DNA of 64,000 nucleotides from Thalassotalea mangrovi. Its GTDB lineage: Bacteria; Pseudomonadota; Gammaproteobacteria; Enterobacterales; Alteromonadaceae. Numbering within the stretch: position 1 is the first letter of the stretch; each line of letters begins with the position of its first letter. The position numbers and the translations under genes are program-made. A model generated the notes under the pieces. The model was not told where the DNA came from. It did no database searches and saw only the letters and a program-made list of their open reading frames with translations. The stretch spans positions 1 through 64,000 of the forward strand of contig NZ_SWDB01000022.1 of NCBI RefSeq assembly GCF_005116735.1. The letters are read 5' to 3'. Of this stretch, positions 1 to 9,775 are shown in pieces.

Positions 1-78
1 TCTCTGCAATCAAAGCCTTGTCTAAACGCCTTTAAATTCTCACTGAGTGAGCAATAATTTAATGGGATTGGTATAACA
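1..78 (-). repeat. Partial copy (cut by window start) of ~270-bp intergenic repeat
   Basis: Read on the minus strand, these bases match the left ends of the elements at 34149-34416 and 44970-45249: a TACCAAT-type end, a CTCACTCAGTGAGAATTT block, then AGACAAGGCTTTGATTGCAG. The terminal ATTGGTATAAC lies at about 67-77. The rest of the copy lies outside the window. It carries no coding capacity and sits about 100 bp upstream of fabV. It is probably a non-autonomous mobile element. Confidence 0.8.
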
Positions 79-178
79 AGCAGATAATCTGTCTGCTCTG
101 ACCTCATTTGTCTTCAAGCTTAGGTATCATAAGCGCAATTTGGAAAAAAGAATTTAACAGCATAAGGTTAACCTTTAT

Positions 179-1372
179 ATGATTATCCAACCGAAAATCC
201 GTGGATTTATTTGTACTAACGCCCATCCAGTCGGGTGTGCTGCCCATGTTAATGAACAGATTGAGTACGTAAAATCACAGCCGCAGGCGAACCAAAAACC
301 GAAAAACGTATTGGTGATTGGCGCATCAACTGGCTATGGCCTGGCATCTCGTATCACTGCAGCGTTTGGTAGTGGTGCCAAAACCTTAGGGGTATTTTTT
401 GAGAAAGAGCCTAGCGAAAAACGCACCGCTTCCGCTGGCTGGTATAACACGGCAGCGTTCCAGCAAGCGGCTGAAAAAGACGGTTTATGGTCAAAAAACA
501 TCAATGGTGATGCATTTTCCCACGAAATTAAACAGCAAACTATCGACCTGATCAAACAAGACCTGGGTCAGATTGACCTGGTTGTATATTCCCTGGCCTC
601 GCCACGTCGCACCGATCCGGATAGCGGTGAAGTATACTCGTCGACCCTAAAGCCAATTGGCCAGGATGTGACCACCAAGAATTTAAATACCAGCAAGCGC
701 ATTATTGACGAAGTGTCTGTAGAAGCGGCGAATGAAGAAGAAATTGCCGGTACTATCAAAGTGATGGGCGGTGAAGACTGGGAACTGTGGTTGAATGCGT
801 TAAAAGGTGCCGGCGTATTAGCCGATGGCTTTAAAACCGTTGCCTACACCTACATTGGCAAGAAACTCACCTGGCCAATTTATGGTAAGGCAACAATCGG
901 CCGCGCGAAAGAAGACTTAGACCGCGCCGCTTCAGCAATCAACGCTGCCAATGCAGACCTTAATGGACAGGCATTTGTGACATCACTGAATGCGGTGGTC
1001 ACTCAGGCAAGTTCAGCGATTCCGATTATGCCGCTATATATTTCCGCACTGTTCAAAGTGATGAAAGAAGACGGCACCTATGAAGGTTGTATCGAACAGA
1101 TTCAAGGCCTGTTCCGCGATAACCTTTATGGTGAAAATCCAACCCTGGACGAAGCAGGGCGCTTACGTCAGAACGTGAAAGAACTGGAAGACTCGGTGCA
1201 GGATCGGGTACAGGTACTTTGGGATCAGGTTACAACAGAAACCATTGATGAGTTGACTGATTATAAAGGCTACCACAATGAGTTCCTGCGCTTGTTTGGT
1301 TTCGGTATCGAGCATGTCGATTATGATCAGGATGTCAGCCCTGTCGTTAGCATTAATCAATTAGAGTCCTAA
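179..1372 (+). CDS. fabV: Trans-2-enoyl-ACP/CoA reductase FabV (NADH)
   Basis: Catalyses the last reduction of each fatty-acid elongation cycle in the cytoplasm, turning trans-2-enoyl-ACP into acyl-ACP with NADH. FabV is the triclosan-tolerant enoyl reductase that replaces or supplements FabI. The 397 residues match the usual family length. The N-terminus [20 protein letters not shown], the nucleotide-binding [15 protein letters not shown] (about residues 44-58) and the catalytic Tyr-x8-Lys pair (Y235 and K244, inside [14 protein letters not shown]) are all visible. The ATG at 179 is the natural start, although the AAGG upstream is rather distant. A strong terminator follows, so the gene seems monocistronic and separate from the nqr operon. 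Identification is very secure. Confidence 0.97.
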   Translation: MIIQPKIRGFICTNAHPVGCAAHVNEQIEYVKSQPQANQKPKNVLVIGASTGYGLASRITAAFGSGAKTLGVFFEKEPSEKRTASAGWYNTAAFQQAAEKDGLWSKNINGDAFSHEIKQQTIDLIKQDLGQIDLVVYSLASPRRTDPDSGEVYSSTLKPIGQDVTTKNLNTSKRIIDEVSVEAANEEEIAGTIKVMGGEDWELWLNALKGAGVLADGFKTVAYTYIGKKLTWPIYGKATIGRAKEDLDRAASAINAANADLNGQAFVTSLNAVVTQASSAIPIMPLYISALFKVMKEDGTYEGCIEQIQGLFRDNLYGENPTLDEAGRLRQNVKELEDSVQDRVQVLWDQVTTETIDELTDYKGYHNEFLRLFGFGIEHVDYDQDVSPVVSINQLES

Positions 1373-1398
1373 TATAGGTTAATGCTACCTGAATGATA

Positions 1399-1427
1399 AA
1401 AGGGCAGTTTTTTATCTGCCCTTTTTC
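1399..1427 (+). terminator. Rho-independent terminator of fabV
   Basis: A 9-bp stem AAGGGCAG-type (arms 1399-1407 and 1416-1424) with an AT-rich loop is followed by a T run. It lies 26 bp after the fabV stop. Confidence 0.85.
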
Positions 1428-1728
1428 TATAATTCAGATAATAGTTCTTTAGTCCTATTCATATTTAGACGTTTTCGCTGTTTATCATCTGCAGCTCGCA
1501 TCTCAGCACCTCTCCAACAATAATTAATACCAATTTAAAACGATTTAATCGCGCATCGGCAATGGAAATTAAAGGCTGTTTCGTGCTAAAATTCGCGCCG
1601 AAAAAATTTTAGTTAAATCTCCTGTTTATCAACTGTTTGATTTTTAATGCAGTTGTTTTCGGGAAACACTGGGCCAGGGGCCTTATCGTCTCTGGTTTTA
1701 AACTCCTATTAAAGTAGTGCAAGTGGTT
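1428..1728 (+). other. Intergenic region upstream of nqrA
   Basis: About 300 bp with no convincing reading frame. It must hold the nqr promoter, but I cannot place one with confidence. An inverted repeat CTAAAATT...AATTTTAG (1586-1593 and 1605-1612) could be an operator or part of a leader hairpin. TAATACCAATT at 1525-1535 resembles the terminal sequence of the intergenic repeats found elsewhere in the window and may be a remnant end. Confidence 0.4.
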
Positions 1729-3066
1729 ATGATTCCAATAAAAAAGGGTCTGGATGTTCCGGTTAGTGGAGCTCCCCAGCAAGTAATCTCAGATGGTCCT
1801 GCCATCAAAACCGTCGCAGCGCTTGGTGAAGAGTTTGTGGGCATGCGCCCTACCATGTATGTTCGGGTAGGTGATCGCGTTAAAAAAGGTCAGGCTTTGT
1901 TTGAAGACAAAAAGAACCCTGGCGTTAAGTTCACAGCCTCCGCAGCGGGTGTTGTTAAAGAAATTAATCGCGGTGAAAAGCGTGTACTTCAGTCGGTTGT
2001 GATTGAAGTGGAAGGTGACGAAGAAGAAACCTTCAACGCATACTCTGTTGATCAGTTATCGTCTTTAGCTCGCGAAGATGTTGAAGCAAACCTTGTGAAC
2101 TCAGGTTTGTGGACAGCTATCCGAACTCGTCCATTCAGCAAGATCCCTGCGTTGGGTTCTGAGCCAGTGGCCATCTTCATCAGTGCTATGGATACTAACC
2201 CGTTAGCGGCAGATCCTGCGGTAATCATTAACGAACAAGCGCAAGACTTCAAATATGGTTTGCAGGTACTTGCTCGCCTTACATCAGGTAAACTTTTTGT
2301 TTCCAAGGCGCCAGGTACCGATATCCCGGTCACCGATGGTGTCGAGGTAAATGAATTCGGTGGTAAGCACCCGGCTGGACTGGTTGGTACTCATATCCAC
2401 CACCTGCGTCCGGTTTCTGCGGAAAAAGTTGTCTGGCATGTCGGTTATCAGGACGTTATCGCCATTGGTCAGTTATTTACCACAGGTAAACTGAACGTCG
2501 AGCGTGTTGTAGCACTTGCCGGTCCTGCGGTGAAAGAACCGCGTCTGGTTCGCACAATATTAGGTGCAAATACGGATGAGCTTACCGCTGGTCAATTAAA
2601 CGATGGTGAAGTTCGTATTGTATCCGGTTCTCTTTTAAACGGTACCCAGGCGAAAGCAGTTCATGCTTATCTGGGTCGTTATCATGTACAGGTGAGCGCA
2701 TTGCTTGAAGGTCGTGAGAAAGAGTTCATTGGTTACATGTACCCAGGTCCGAACAAATTCTCTGTTACTCGTGCTTACATGAGCCACTTCTTCCGTAACA
2801 AAGTGTTCAATATGACTACAACCACCAATGGTAGCCCTCGTGCCATGGTTCCAATCGGAAACTATGAGCGTGTGATGCCATTAGATATCCTGCCGACCTT
2901 ATTACTACGCGATTTATGTGCTGGTGATACTGACGGTGCTCAGTCTCTGGGCGCATTAGAGCTGGATGAAGAAGATTTGGCACTATGTACTTTCGTATGT
3001 CCGGGTAAGACTGACTACGGCGTACTATTGCGTGATTGCCTAACCACGATTGAGAAGGAAGGTTAG
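1729..3066 (+). CDS. nqrA: Na+-translocating NADH:quinone reductase subunit A
   Basis: Peripheral cytoplasmic subunit of the Na+-pumping NADH:ubiquinone oxidoreductase, which couples NADH oxidation to Na+ export; NqrA contributes to quinone binding. The protein begins [14 protein letters not shown] and contains [20 protein letters not shown] and a biotinyl-lipoyl-like [15 protein letters not shown] stretch, all typical. An in-frame GTG at 1717 would add four residues, but the ATG at 1729 gives 445 residues and an N-terminus that lines up with known NqrA (usually about 446). First gene of a six-gene operon; nqrB follows after 2 bp. Confidence 0.97.
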   Translation: MIPIKKGLDVPVSGAPQQVISDGPAIKTVAALGEEFVGMRPTMYVRVGDRVKKGQALFEDKKNPGVKFTASAAGVVKEINRGEKRVLQSVVIEVEGDEEETFNAYSVDQLSSLAREDVEANLVNSGLWTAIRTRPFSKIPALGSEPVAIFISAMDTNPLAADPAVIINEQAQDFKYGLQVLARLTSGKLFVSKAPGTDIPVTDGVEVNEFGGKHPAGLVGTHIHHLRPVSAEKVVWHVGYQDVIAIGQLFTTGKLNVERVVALAGPAVKEPRLVRTILGANTDELTAGQLNDGEVRIVSGSLLNGTQAKAVHAYLGRYHVQVSALLEGREKEFIGYMYPGPNKFSVTRAYMSHFFRNKVFNMTTTTNGSPRAMVPIGNYERVMPLDILPTLLLRDLCAGDTDGAQSLGALELDEEDLALCTFVCPGKTDYGVLLRDCLTTIEKEG

Positions 3067-3068
3067 AC

Positions 3069-4280
3069 ATGGGCTTAAAAACTTTTATTGAAGATATCGA
3101 ACCGCATTTTGAAAAAGGCGGTAAACACGAGAAATGGTTCGCATTATATGAAGCCATTGCTACGGGTTTATTTACTCCTGGTTATGTGACCAAGGGTAAG
3201 ACTCACATTCGTGACAGCATCGATTTGAAACGTATCATGATCACCGTCTGGTTGGCTGTGTTCCCGGCAATGTTCTGGGGTATGTACAACATCGGTTTTC
3301 AGGCAAATGAAGCCTTAGCGGCTGGTTTTGCATTACCTGACGTTTGGCAGGTTGGCCTGTTCGAAGCACTAGGTGGTAGCCTTGGCGCTGATGCGAGCTG
3401 GTTCCAGCTTATGCTGTACGGTGCAATGTTCTTCCTGCCGATATACGCCACAACTTTTATCGTTGGTGGTTTCTGGGAAGTATTATTCGCAGCGGTACGT
3501 AAGCATGAAGTTAACGAAGGTTTCTTCGTAACCTCTATTCTATTCGCCCTGATCCTTCCGGCTTCCATTCCATTATGGCAGGTAGCTTTAGGTATCACCT
3601 TTGGTGTGGTTATCGCCAAAGAGATTTTTGGTGGTACGGGTAAAAACTTCCTGAACCCGGCTCTTGCCGGTCGTGCGTTCCTGTTCTTCGCTTATCCAGC
3701 TGAGATTTCTGGTGACGCGGTATGGGTTGCAGTAGACGGTTATACCGGTGCAACGGCTCTTGCCGCTGGCGCAGCAGCACAAGCGGGTGAGATTTCTTAT
3801 GCCATTAACCAGGACTGGTGGAACGCTTTCTGGGGTCTGATTCCAGGCTCTATGGGTGAAGTATCAACAGCAATGATTTTCCTTGGTGGCGCTTACATCC
3901 TTTATAAAGGTATCGCTTCATGGCGTATCGTTCTGAGCGTGTTCTTAGGGATGGTGGCAACTGCCTGGTTGTTCAACACCATCGGTAGTGACACCAATGC
4001 AATGTTTGCAATGCCTTGGTACTGGCACTTAGTCGTAGGTGGTTTTGCCTTCGGTATGATGTTCATGGCGACCGATCCGGTAACCATGTCATTTACTAAT
4101 ACAGGTAAATACTTCTTCGGTGCGCTGGTAGGTATCATGGTTGTTCTAATCCGTGTAGTTAACCCGGCATTCCCGGAAGGTATGATGCTGGCAATCCTAT
4201 TCGCGAACTTGTTTGCACCACTGTTTGACTACTTTGTAGTTCAGGCCAACGTGAAACGGAGACTTGCACGTAATGTCTAG
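3069..4280 (+). CDS. nqrB: Na+-translocating NADH:quinone reductase subunit B
   Basis: Main membrane subunit of Na+-NQR, carrying a covalently bound FMN and riboflavin and taking part in the Na+ path. The 403-residue protein has many hydrophobic helices. The flavin-attachment motif appears as GYTGATALA, so T229 is the predicted FMN-threonine site, presumably modified by the ApbE encoded downstream. A strong AAGGAAGG ribosome site sits before the ATG and inside the end of nqrA. The 3' end overlaps nqrC by 8 bp, which suggests translational coupling. Start and length agree with the family. Confidence 0.97.
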   Translation: MGLKTFIEDIEPHFEKGGKHEKWFALYEAIATGLFTPGYVTKGKTHIRDSIDLKRIMITVWLAVFPAMFWGMYNIGFQANEALAAGFALPDVWQVGLFEALGGSLGADASWFQLMLYGAMFFLPIYATTFIVGGFWEVLFAAVRKHEVNEGFFVTSILFALILPASIPLWQVALGITFGVVIAKEIFGGTGKNFLNPALAGRAFLFFAYPAEISGDAVWVAVDGYTGATALAAGAAAQAGEISYAINQDWWNAFWGLIPGSMGEVSTAMIFLGGAYILYKGIASWRIVLSVFLGMVATAWLFNTIGSDTNAMFAMPWYWHLVVGGFAFGMMFMATDPVTMSFTNTGKYFFGALVGIMVVLIRVVNPAFPEGMMLAILFANLFAPLFDYFVVQANVKRRLARNV

Positions 4281-5043
4281 TAATAAAGAAACTTTTGGCA
4301 AAACGGTTGGTTTCGTTGTTGCCGTATGTCTGGTGTGTGCGGCCCTAGTATCCGTTTCCGCGGTACAGTTAAAGCCGTTGCAAAAAGCTAATAAGTTGCT
4401 TGATAAGCAGACCAAAATTCTTGAAGCCTCGGGTTTATTAGACCAGGCCGGTAAAGATATTGTTGGTACATACAACAAGTATGTTGAAGCAAAACTTATT
4501 GATCTTGATTCCGGTGAATTTATCGAAGGCGATGCAAGCACCTTTGATGAGCGTCGCGAAGCACGTGATCCGCAAAAATCGTCTAAGCCTGAAAACGACA
4601 TCGCTGGAATTAATCGCCGCGCTGACAATTCAGTGGTTTACCTGGTGAAAAACGATGCAGGTCAAGTTGAATCTGTTGTTCTGCCTATCGTGGGTTCTGG
4701 CCTTTGGGACCTGATGCACGGTTATGTGGGTTTAGAGAAAGATTTAAACACCGTTAAAAGTGTTATCTACTCAGATCACAAAGAAACTCCGGGCCTGGGT
4801 GCGGAAGTACTTAACCCGAACTGGAAAGCTTTATGGCCTGGCAAAAAGCTTTTTGACGAGCAAGGCGATGTTGCTATCAAGATCGTTAAAGGTGGCGCAA
4901 AACAGGGCGACATCCACGGTGTTGATGCTCTATCCGGTGCAACCTTGACCAGTGTTGGTGTTGAGAAAACATTCGTATTCTGGTTTGGTGACGAGGGCTA
5001 CGGTCCATTCATCGAAAATTACCGTAATGGAGGGCTGAACTAA
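4273..5043 (+). CDS. nqrC: Na+-translocating NADH:quinone reductase subunit C
   Basis: Subunit with one N-terminal membrane helix (about residues 10-32) and a periplasmic domain holding the second covalent FMN. The attachment motif [10 protein letters not shown] places the flavin on T224, very close to T225 of the Vibrio protein. A TTG at 4264 would extend the frame by three residues, but the ATG at 4273 has GGAG 11 bases upstream and gives 256 residues, the normal length. The stop codon overlaps the nqrD start as TAATG. Secure. Confidence 0.97.
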   Translation: MSSNKETFGKTVGFVVAVCLVCAALVSVSAVQLKPLQKANKLLDKQTKILEASGLLDQAGKDIVGTYNKYVEAKLIDLDSGEFIEGDASTFDERREARDPQKSSKPENDIAGINRRADNSVVYLVKNDAGQVESVVLPIVGSGLWDLMHGYVGLEKDLNTVKSVIYSDHKETPGLGAEVLNPNWKALWPGKKLFDEQGDVAIKIVKGGAKQGDIHGVDALSGATLTSVGVEKTFVFWFGDEGYGPFIENYRNGGLN

Positions 5044-5672
5044 TGAGTGACGCTAATTCAAGCAAAAAGGTATTAACGTCTCCGATCGTAGACAATAACC
5101 CGATTGCCCTGCAGGTTCTGGGTATTTGTTCTGCCCTGGCAGTAACAAGCTCTATGGTTAACGCCCTGGTTATGACCGCTGCGGTTATTTTCGTAACTGC
5201 GTTTTCTAACCTGTTTATTTCGATTATTCGTAACCACATCCCATCCAGTGTGCGTATCATCGTGCAAATGGCAATTATCGCATCACTGGTAATCGTGGTT
5301 GACCAGGTTCTGAAAGCCTTCTCTTATGCGCTTTCAAAAGAACTGGCGGTATTCGTTGGTCTGATTATTACAAACTGTATCGTAATGGGCCGCGCGGAAG
5401 CGTTCGCAATGAAAGAAAAACCTGTGGTTTCTTTCCTTGATGGTATCGGTAACGGTTTAGGTTACGGCCTGATCCTTATCCTAGTTGCAACAGTACGTGA
5501 ATTACTGGGTTTTGGTACCTTACTGGGTTATGAAATCCTGCCATTGATTCAAAACGGTGGCTGGTATCAGGCGAACGGTCTGTTGGTATTGCCATTCAGT
5601 TCATTCTTCATTATTGGTTTGATCATCTGGGCTATTCGTCAGTTCAAACCAGAGCAAGTTGAGAAGGACTAG
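5043..5672 (+). CDS. nqrD: Na+-translocating NADH:quinone reductase subunit D
   Basis: Integral membrane subunit, 209 residues with six predicted helices, homologous to NqrE and to RnfE-type proteins. NqrD and NqrE face each other in inverted topology and share an intramembrane iron-sulphur centre. The candidate ligands are present here as C29 (LGICSALA) and C112 ([14 protein letters not shown]). The gene starts on the last base of the nqrC stop codon, with GGAGG upstream, and ends 6 bp before nqrE, so the pair is translationally linked. Confidence 0.97.
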   Translation: MSDANSSKKVLTSPIVDNNPIALQVLGICSALAVTSSMVNALVMTAAVIFVTAFSNLFISIIRNHIPSSVRIIVQMAIIASLVIVVDQVLKAFSYALSKELAVFVGLIITNCIVMGRAEAFAMKEKPVVSFLDGIGNGLGYGLILILVATVRELLGFGTLLGYEILPLIQNGGWYQANGLLVLPFSSFFIIGLIIWAIRQFKPEQVEKD

Positions 5673-5678
5673 AGACTC

Positions 5679-6302
5679 ATGGAACATTATTTAAGTCTTT
5701 TTATTAAAACGATATTCATCGAGAACCTCGCCCTGAGTTTCTTCCTGGGGATGTGTACATTCCTGGCAGTATCGAAAAAAGTCAGCACCGCCATTGGCCT
5801 TGGTGTTGCGGTTATCGTGGTACTGGGTATCGCGGTTCCGGTTAACCAAATCATCTATCAAGGTATCCTGGCGCCAGGTGCATTGGATGGTGTGTTAGGG
5901 ATCACTGACCCGGCAGAGTCTGTAGACTTGAGCTTCCTGTCGTTTATCACCTTTATCGGAGTTATTGCGGCATTGGTGCAAATCCTGGAGATGGCATTAG
6001 ATAAGTACTTCCCACCGCTTTATAACGCTTTGGGTATTTTCTTACCGCTTATCACCGTTAACTGTGCAATCTTTGGTGCAGTGTCGTTCATGGTCGCGAA
6101 GAACCTGACCCTGGGTGAGAGTGTTGTTTACGGCCTGGGTTCTGGTGTTGGCTGGGCATTAGCTATCGTATTGCTAGCTGGTTTGCGCGAGAAGATGAAG
6201 TACTCAGACGTACCAGATGGTTTGAAAGGTTTAGGAATTACGTTTATTACTGCAGGTTTGATGGCTTTCGGCTTTCTATCCTTCGGTGGTATCTCGTTAT
6301 AA
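5679..6302 (+). CDS. nqrE: Na+-translocating NADH:quinone reductase subunit E
   Basis: Partner of NqrD in the membrane, 207 residues with six hydrophobic helices. The start [20 protein letters not shown] is characteristic. C26 ([11 protein letters not shown]) and C129 ([10 protein letters not shown]) are the expected iron-sulphur ligands. The protein is a few residues longer than Vibrio NqrE, apparently through a longer loop around [11 protein letters not shown] (about residues 75-85). Unlike the tightly packed earlier genes, nqrE is separated from nqrF by 56 bp that contain a hairpin. Confidence 0.97.
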   Translation: MEHYLSLFIKTIFIENLALSFFLGMCTFLAVSKKVSTAIGLGVAVIVVLGIAVPVNQIIYQGILAPGALDGVLGITDPAESVDLSFLSFITFIGVIAALVQILEMALDKYFPPLYNALGIFLPLITVNCAIFGAVSFMVAKNLTLGESVVYGLGSGVGWALAIVLLAGLREKMKYSDVPDGLKGLGITFITAGLMAFGFLSFGGISL

Positions 6303-6311
6303 AGTTTAGAC

Positions 6312-6333
6312 AGGCCAGCTTTCAGACTGGCCT
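6312..6333 (+). promoter_or_regulatory. Hairpin in the nqrE-nqrF gap
   Basis: Perfect 7-bp stem AGGCCAG/CTGGCCT with an 8-base loop (arms 6312-6318 and 6327-6333) in the only sizeable gap of the operon. No T run follows, so it is not a standard terminator. It may be an mRNA-stability or partial-attenuation element that sets the NqrF level; this is inference. Confidence 0.5.
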
Positions 6334-6358
6334 AAAATGAAGTTTAAAGGAAAAGTCG

Positions 6359-7582
6359 ATGGAAATTGTTCTCGGCGTAACGATGTTTACCGCAATCGTA
6401 CTGGCATTGGTACTGGTAATTCTATTTGCCAAGTCCAAACTTGTGGCCAGCGGTGACGTTACCATTTCAATTAATGGCGATCCGGAAAAAGCGGTAACGA
6501 CTGCTGCGGGTGGCAAGCTACTGGGCGTGTTAGCGAACCAGGGCATTTTCGTACCATCTGCCTGTGGTGGCGGTGGTACCTGTGGCCAGTGTCGTGTACA
6601 CGTGCATTCAGGCGGTGGTGATATCCTGCCAACTGAACTTGGTCATATTACCAAGCGTGAAGCAAAAGAAGGCTGTCGTTTATCTTGTCAGGTAAACGTT
6701 AAGCAGGACATGGATATTGAACTTGAAGATGAAATCTTCGGTGTTCAGCAATGGGAATGTGAAGTTATCTCTAACGATAACAAAGCGACCTTTATCAAAG
6801 AATTGAAACTTGGTATCCCAGCTGGTGAATCAGTACCTTTCCGTGCTGGTGGTTACATCCAGATTGAAGCGCCTGCTCACCATGTTAAATATAAAGACTT
6901 CGATATTCCTGAAGAATATCGTGGTGACTGGGAACGTTTTGGATTCTTTGATATTGAATCTAAAGTGGACACCGATACATTGCGTGCATACTCAATGGCA
7001 AACTACCCGGAAGAAGAAGGCATTATTATGCTGAACGTGCGTATCGCTACGCCGCCGCCTAATAACCTGTCTCTGCCTGCGGGTAAAATGTCTTCATACA
7101 TCTGGAGCCTGAAAGCCGGTGATAAAGTCACTATCTCTGGTCCATTTGGTGAGTTCTTCGCTAAAGACACCGATGCAGAAATGGTATTTATCGGTGGTGG
7201 TGCTGGTATGGCGCCAATGCGTTCACACATTTTCGATCAGTTAAAGCGTCTTCAGTCTAAGCGTAAGATCAGCTTCTGGTACGGTGCACGTTCTTTACGT
7301 GAAATGTTCTATGAAGACGATTTCAACGGCCTTGCTGCTGAAAACGAAAACTTTGACTGGCATGTGGCATTGTCTGACCCGCAACCAGAAGATAACTGGG
7401 AAGGTTACACAGGCTTCATCCACAATGTTCTTTATGAAAACTATCTACGTGATCATGAAGCACCAGAAGACTGTGAGTTCTACATGTGTGGTCCACCTAT
7501 GATGAACGCAGCCGTTATCGGTATGCTGAAAGACTTAGGTGTTGAAGATGAAAACATCATGCTGGATGACTTTGGTGGTTAA
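6359..7582 (+). CDS. nqrF: Na+-translocating NADH:quinone reductase subunit F (NADH-oxidising)
   Basis: Electron entry subunit: oxidises NADH through FAD and passes electrons to a 2Fe-2S centre. Order: N-terminal membrane helix (about residues 3-24); ferredoxin domain with ligands C69, C75, C78 and C110 ([12 protein letters not shown]...LSC); ferredoxin-reductase FAD motif [12 protein letters not shown] site [12 protein letters not shown]; and the conserved C-terminus NIMLDDFGG. 407 residues, as in the family. AAAGGA lies 7 bases before the ATG. Last nqr structural gene, followed by a terminator. Confidence 0.98.
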   Translation: MEIVLGVTMFTAIVLALVLVILFAKSKLVASGDVTISINGDPEKAVTTAAGGKLLGVLANQGIFVPSACGGGGTCGQCRVHVHSGGGDILPTELGHITKREAKEGCRLSCQVNVKQDMDIELEDEIFGVQQWECEVISNDNKATFIKELKLGIPAGESVPFRAGGYIQIEAPAHHVKYKDFDIPEEYRGDWERFGFFDIESKVDTDTLRAYSMANYPEEEGIIMLNVRIATPPPNNLSLPAGKMSSYIWSLKAGDKVTISGPFGEFFAKDTDAEMVFIGGGAGMAPMRSHIFDQLKRLQSKRKISFWYGARSLREMFYEDDFNGLAAENENFDWHVALSDPQPEDNWEGYTGFIHNVLYENYLRDHEAPEDCEFYMCGPPMMNAAVIGMLKDLGVEDENIMLDDFGG

Positions 7583-7607
7583 TTTCCGCTAATCGAATCC
7601 GTACTTG

Positions 7608-7636
7608 AAAAGCCGCTTTTAGCGGCTTTTCTGTTT
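7608..7636 (+). terminator. Rho-independent terminator of the nqr operon
   Basis: Stem AAAAGCCGC/GCGGCTTTT (7608-7616 and 7622-7630) with loop TTTTA and a following T-rich tail, 25 bp after nqrF. Confidence 0.88.
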
Positions 7637-7729
7637 TTTAATCTTGTAAGTCAAAACGTTTTCGTAGTGTACGTCATAGTATTATATAATTAGCCGAAAT
7701 TATTGATGTCTGTTCGCGAAGGTATTCAC

Positions 7730-8776
7730 TTGCGTTTTTTCAAATATCCCATTCTTCTATTACTCACAACCACCTTTCTGCTGGCTTGTACGGAGCCGCA
7801 GCAAAAAACGGTCGATGACACTTCCAGGTTACAAGAGCTGCAGATAACCGGCTATACCATGGGGCCGATCGTGTATACGGTGAAACTGATTGCCAATAAG
7901 CAACAAGTTGAAGAATCCAATTTAGCTGCAGATGTTGATGAACTGCTGGTTTCGTTAAATAAAAAAATGTCGACCTGGGACAAGGCCTCTGAGTTATCGC
8001 TGATAAATCAGGGCAGTGCCGGGAAAACTTATACCATTTCCGATGAGCTGCTGGTGGTTCTTAATGAGTCTGTTCGTCTTGCCCAGCTTACACAGGGAAG
8101 TCTTGATGTTACGGTTGGCCCGCTAGTGAACCTGTGGAGTTTTGGGCCTGAAAACCGTCCGGAAACAATCCCTTCGGAGCAGGAAATCGCTGCGGCTATG
8201 GATAAAACTGGCATCAATAAGCTTAACTTGCAAGGTAATGTACTACGCAAACAGCAGGATGAATTGTATGTCGATTTATCCGCGATTGCGAAAGGGTATG
8301 CGGTTGATAAGGTTGCTGAGTTACTTGAGCAAAAAGGATATCACGATTATTTAGTCGATATCGGCGGTGAAATGCGTATTAAAGGTAACAAAATTGATAA
8401 CAAATCCTGGAGAATCGCTGTAGAAAAACCGATTTCCGGGACACGCGCCGTTCAAAAAGTTATAATACCCGGCGATAATGCGGTGGCGACATCCGGTGAT
8501 TATCGTAATTATTTCGAAGTCGATGGTGTACGTTATTCCCACACTATCGATCCGGCGAGCGGTTGGCCTATCAATCATAAGCTGGTATCGGTAACGGTTG
8601 TGCATCCATCAGCAATGACCGCTGACGGGTTGGCAACGGCGATCGAAGTTATGGGGCCGGAAAAGGGTTTCACGTTTGCCCAACAGCACCGTTTGGCGGT
8701 GTATTTAATTTCAAAAACTGAACAAGGTTTCCAAGAGCAGTCGACCGATGCTTTTGAACAATTGATTGCTGAATAG
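7730..8776 (+). CDS. apbE: FAD:protein FMN transferase (ApbE), lipoprotein
   Basis: Attaches FMN from FAD to threonine in flavoproteins, here most likely to NqrB and NqrC encoded just upstream. The signal peptide ends in a lipobox (LLTTTFLLAC), so the enzyme is a periplasmic lipoprotein. Family motifs are DVTVGPLVNLWSFGPENRP, DLSAIAKGYAVDKV, LVDIGGEMR and YSHTIDPASGWPI. I prefer the TTG at 7730 because GAAGG ends seven bases before it and it opens a normal signal peptide (MRFFKYPILLLL). An ATG at 7706 would add eight residues but has no ribosome site. nqrM follows after 14 bp. Confidence 0.95.
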   Translation: MRFFKYPILLLLTTTFLLACTEPQQKTVDDTSRLQELQITGYTMGPIVYTVKLIANKQQVEESNLAADVDELLVSLNKKMSTWDKASELSLINQGSAGKTYTISDELLVVLNESVRLAQLTQGSLDVTVGPLVNLWSFGPENRPETIPSEQEIAAAMDKTGINKLNLQGNVLRKQQDELYVDLSAIAKGYAVDKVAELLEQKGYHDYLVDIGGEMRIKGNKIDNKSWRIAVEKPISGTRAVQKVIIPGDNAVATSGDYRNYFEVDGVRYSHTIDPASGWPINHKLVSVTVVHPSAMTADGLATAIEVMGPEKGFTFAQQHRLAVYLISKTEQGFQEQSTDAFEQLIAE

Positions 8777-8790
8777 CAGGTAAAAGGTTT

Positions 8791-9012
8791 ATGTCTGTAT
8801 TTTTAATTACATTTGCATTCTTCCTAATCATCGTTGCGGCGATGGCGGTAGGTTATATTATTCAGCAAAAGAGTCTGGCTGGCAGTTGTGGCGGCTTATC
8901 GACCTTAGGTATCGATAAGGCCTGTAATTGCGACAACCCATGTGAAAAGCGTCAGGAACGCGAGCGTCAGGCAAAATTAAAAGGCGAGCAAATAAATATC
9001 AGGAATTTATAA
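8791..9012 (+). CDS. nqrM: Na+-NQR maturation protein NqrM
   Basis: Small membrane protein (73 residues) needed to assemble Na+-NQR, thought to help deliver iron to the NqrD/NqrE centre. One hydrophobic helix (about residues 3-24) is followed by four cysteines, C33, C45, C47 and C51 (GSCGG...ACNCDNPCEKR), the hallmark of the family formerly called DUF539. AAAGG precedes the ATG. Location directly after apbE matches other marine gammaproteobacteria and places both maturation factors in one transcript. Confidence 0.93.
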   Translation: MSVFLITFAFFLIIVAAMAVGYIIQQKSLAGSCGGLSTLGIDKACNCDNPCEKRQERERQAKLKGEQINIRNL

Positions 9013-9013
9013 G

Positions 9014-9038
9014 CTTTCCAATCACTTTGATTGGAAAG
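9014..9038 (+). terminator. Hairpin after nqrM, between convergent genes
   Basis: Perfect 11-bp inverted repeat CTTTCCAATCA/TGATTGGAAAG with a 3-base loop, starting 2 bp after the nqrM stop. There is no T run on either strand, so it may mark the transcript end only together with Rho or as a 3' stability structure. Confidence 0.5.
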
Positions 9039-9123
9039 AAGCGGCAGGCTGCAAGCGACAACGGGCTGCCCGCTCAGGTCTTCGTTGACACCCTTAGACA
9101 CCCCTCGTTGGCTATTATCACCC

Positions 9124-9720
9124 TTATTCGCCTTTCTGGCCCGGCGGGTACTGACTAAGAATATTAGCCACAGCCGCGTCGATATCCTGTTGCCGTTTTT
9201 GTGGGCTGTCACTGCCTTTGGCGTCAAAGGTATCATAACCGCGCCAAACCAGTTTCCCCTGTTGATGAAAGTCGATGGTAACCCTGACTTCTACCGTTTC
9301 CCTGCCAGAGACCGGAATTGACGTGTTGACGCCGACGCCAACCGAACTGCCGGAACTAATACGGCCGGTACCAAAACCGATATTAAAGGACGGGTTATTC
9401 TGTTTGGTATGGGTGGTGAGAAAATGGCTGACAACAACATGTGAGCCGGACTGCGTATTATCACTCAGGCTAAGTCCTTTAGCCTGCAACTGCCTGGCAA
9501 TAGCCGCAGTTAACCGTTGATCGGTTAAATCATCATTCTTAATCCCTTGTTGACTTGGCCCCTGACTAAATTCGGTGATGCTCGAAAAGTCTTTGTTAAT
9601 GTCATAATCGGTGACTGCGGAAGGAGACTGGCAGGCTGAGATCAGCAGCATTAAACAGCAGGGCAGAGCCAAATAGGGAGTTTTGCTGAGGCGGTTTTTG
9701 CTATCCATAGTCGTATTCAT
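9124..9720 (-). CDS. DUF4136 family lipoprotein
   Basis: 198-residue protein with a lipoprotein signal ending CLMLLISACQS, so probably anchored in the outer or inner membrane and facing the periplasm. The body contains YDINKDFSSITEFS, a glycine/serine-rich middle (FGTGRISSGSSVGVGVNTS) and GRETVEVRVTIDFHQQGKLVWRGYDT, the pattern of DUF4136 proteins of unknown function. An alternative ATG lies four codons in. Convergent with nqrM and probably transcribed alone. Family assignment is good; role is unknown. Confidence 0.8.
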   Translation of the reverse strand: MNTTMDSKNRLSKTPYLALPCCLMLLISACQSPSAVTDYDINKDFSSITEFSQGPSQQGIKNDDLTDQRLTAAIARQLQAKGLSLSDNTQSGSHVVVSHFLTTHTKQNNPSFNIGFGTGRISSGSSVGVGVNTSIPVSGRETVEVRVTIDFHQQGKLVWRGYDTFDAKGSDSPQKRQQDIDAAVANILSQYPPGQKGE

Positions 9721-9775
9721 CTTATTAAGGTTATGAATAGCTTATAGACTTTCACCGCTAATTTATCAATATTGT

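Noticed and set aside
9031-9321. Small plus-strand gene after nqrM
   Set aside because: It overlaps the DUF4136 lipoprotein gene antisense, and the translation has no coding features.
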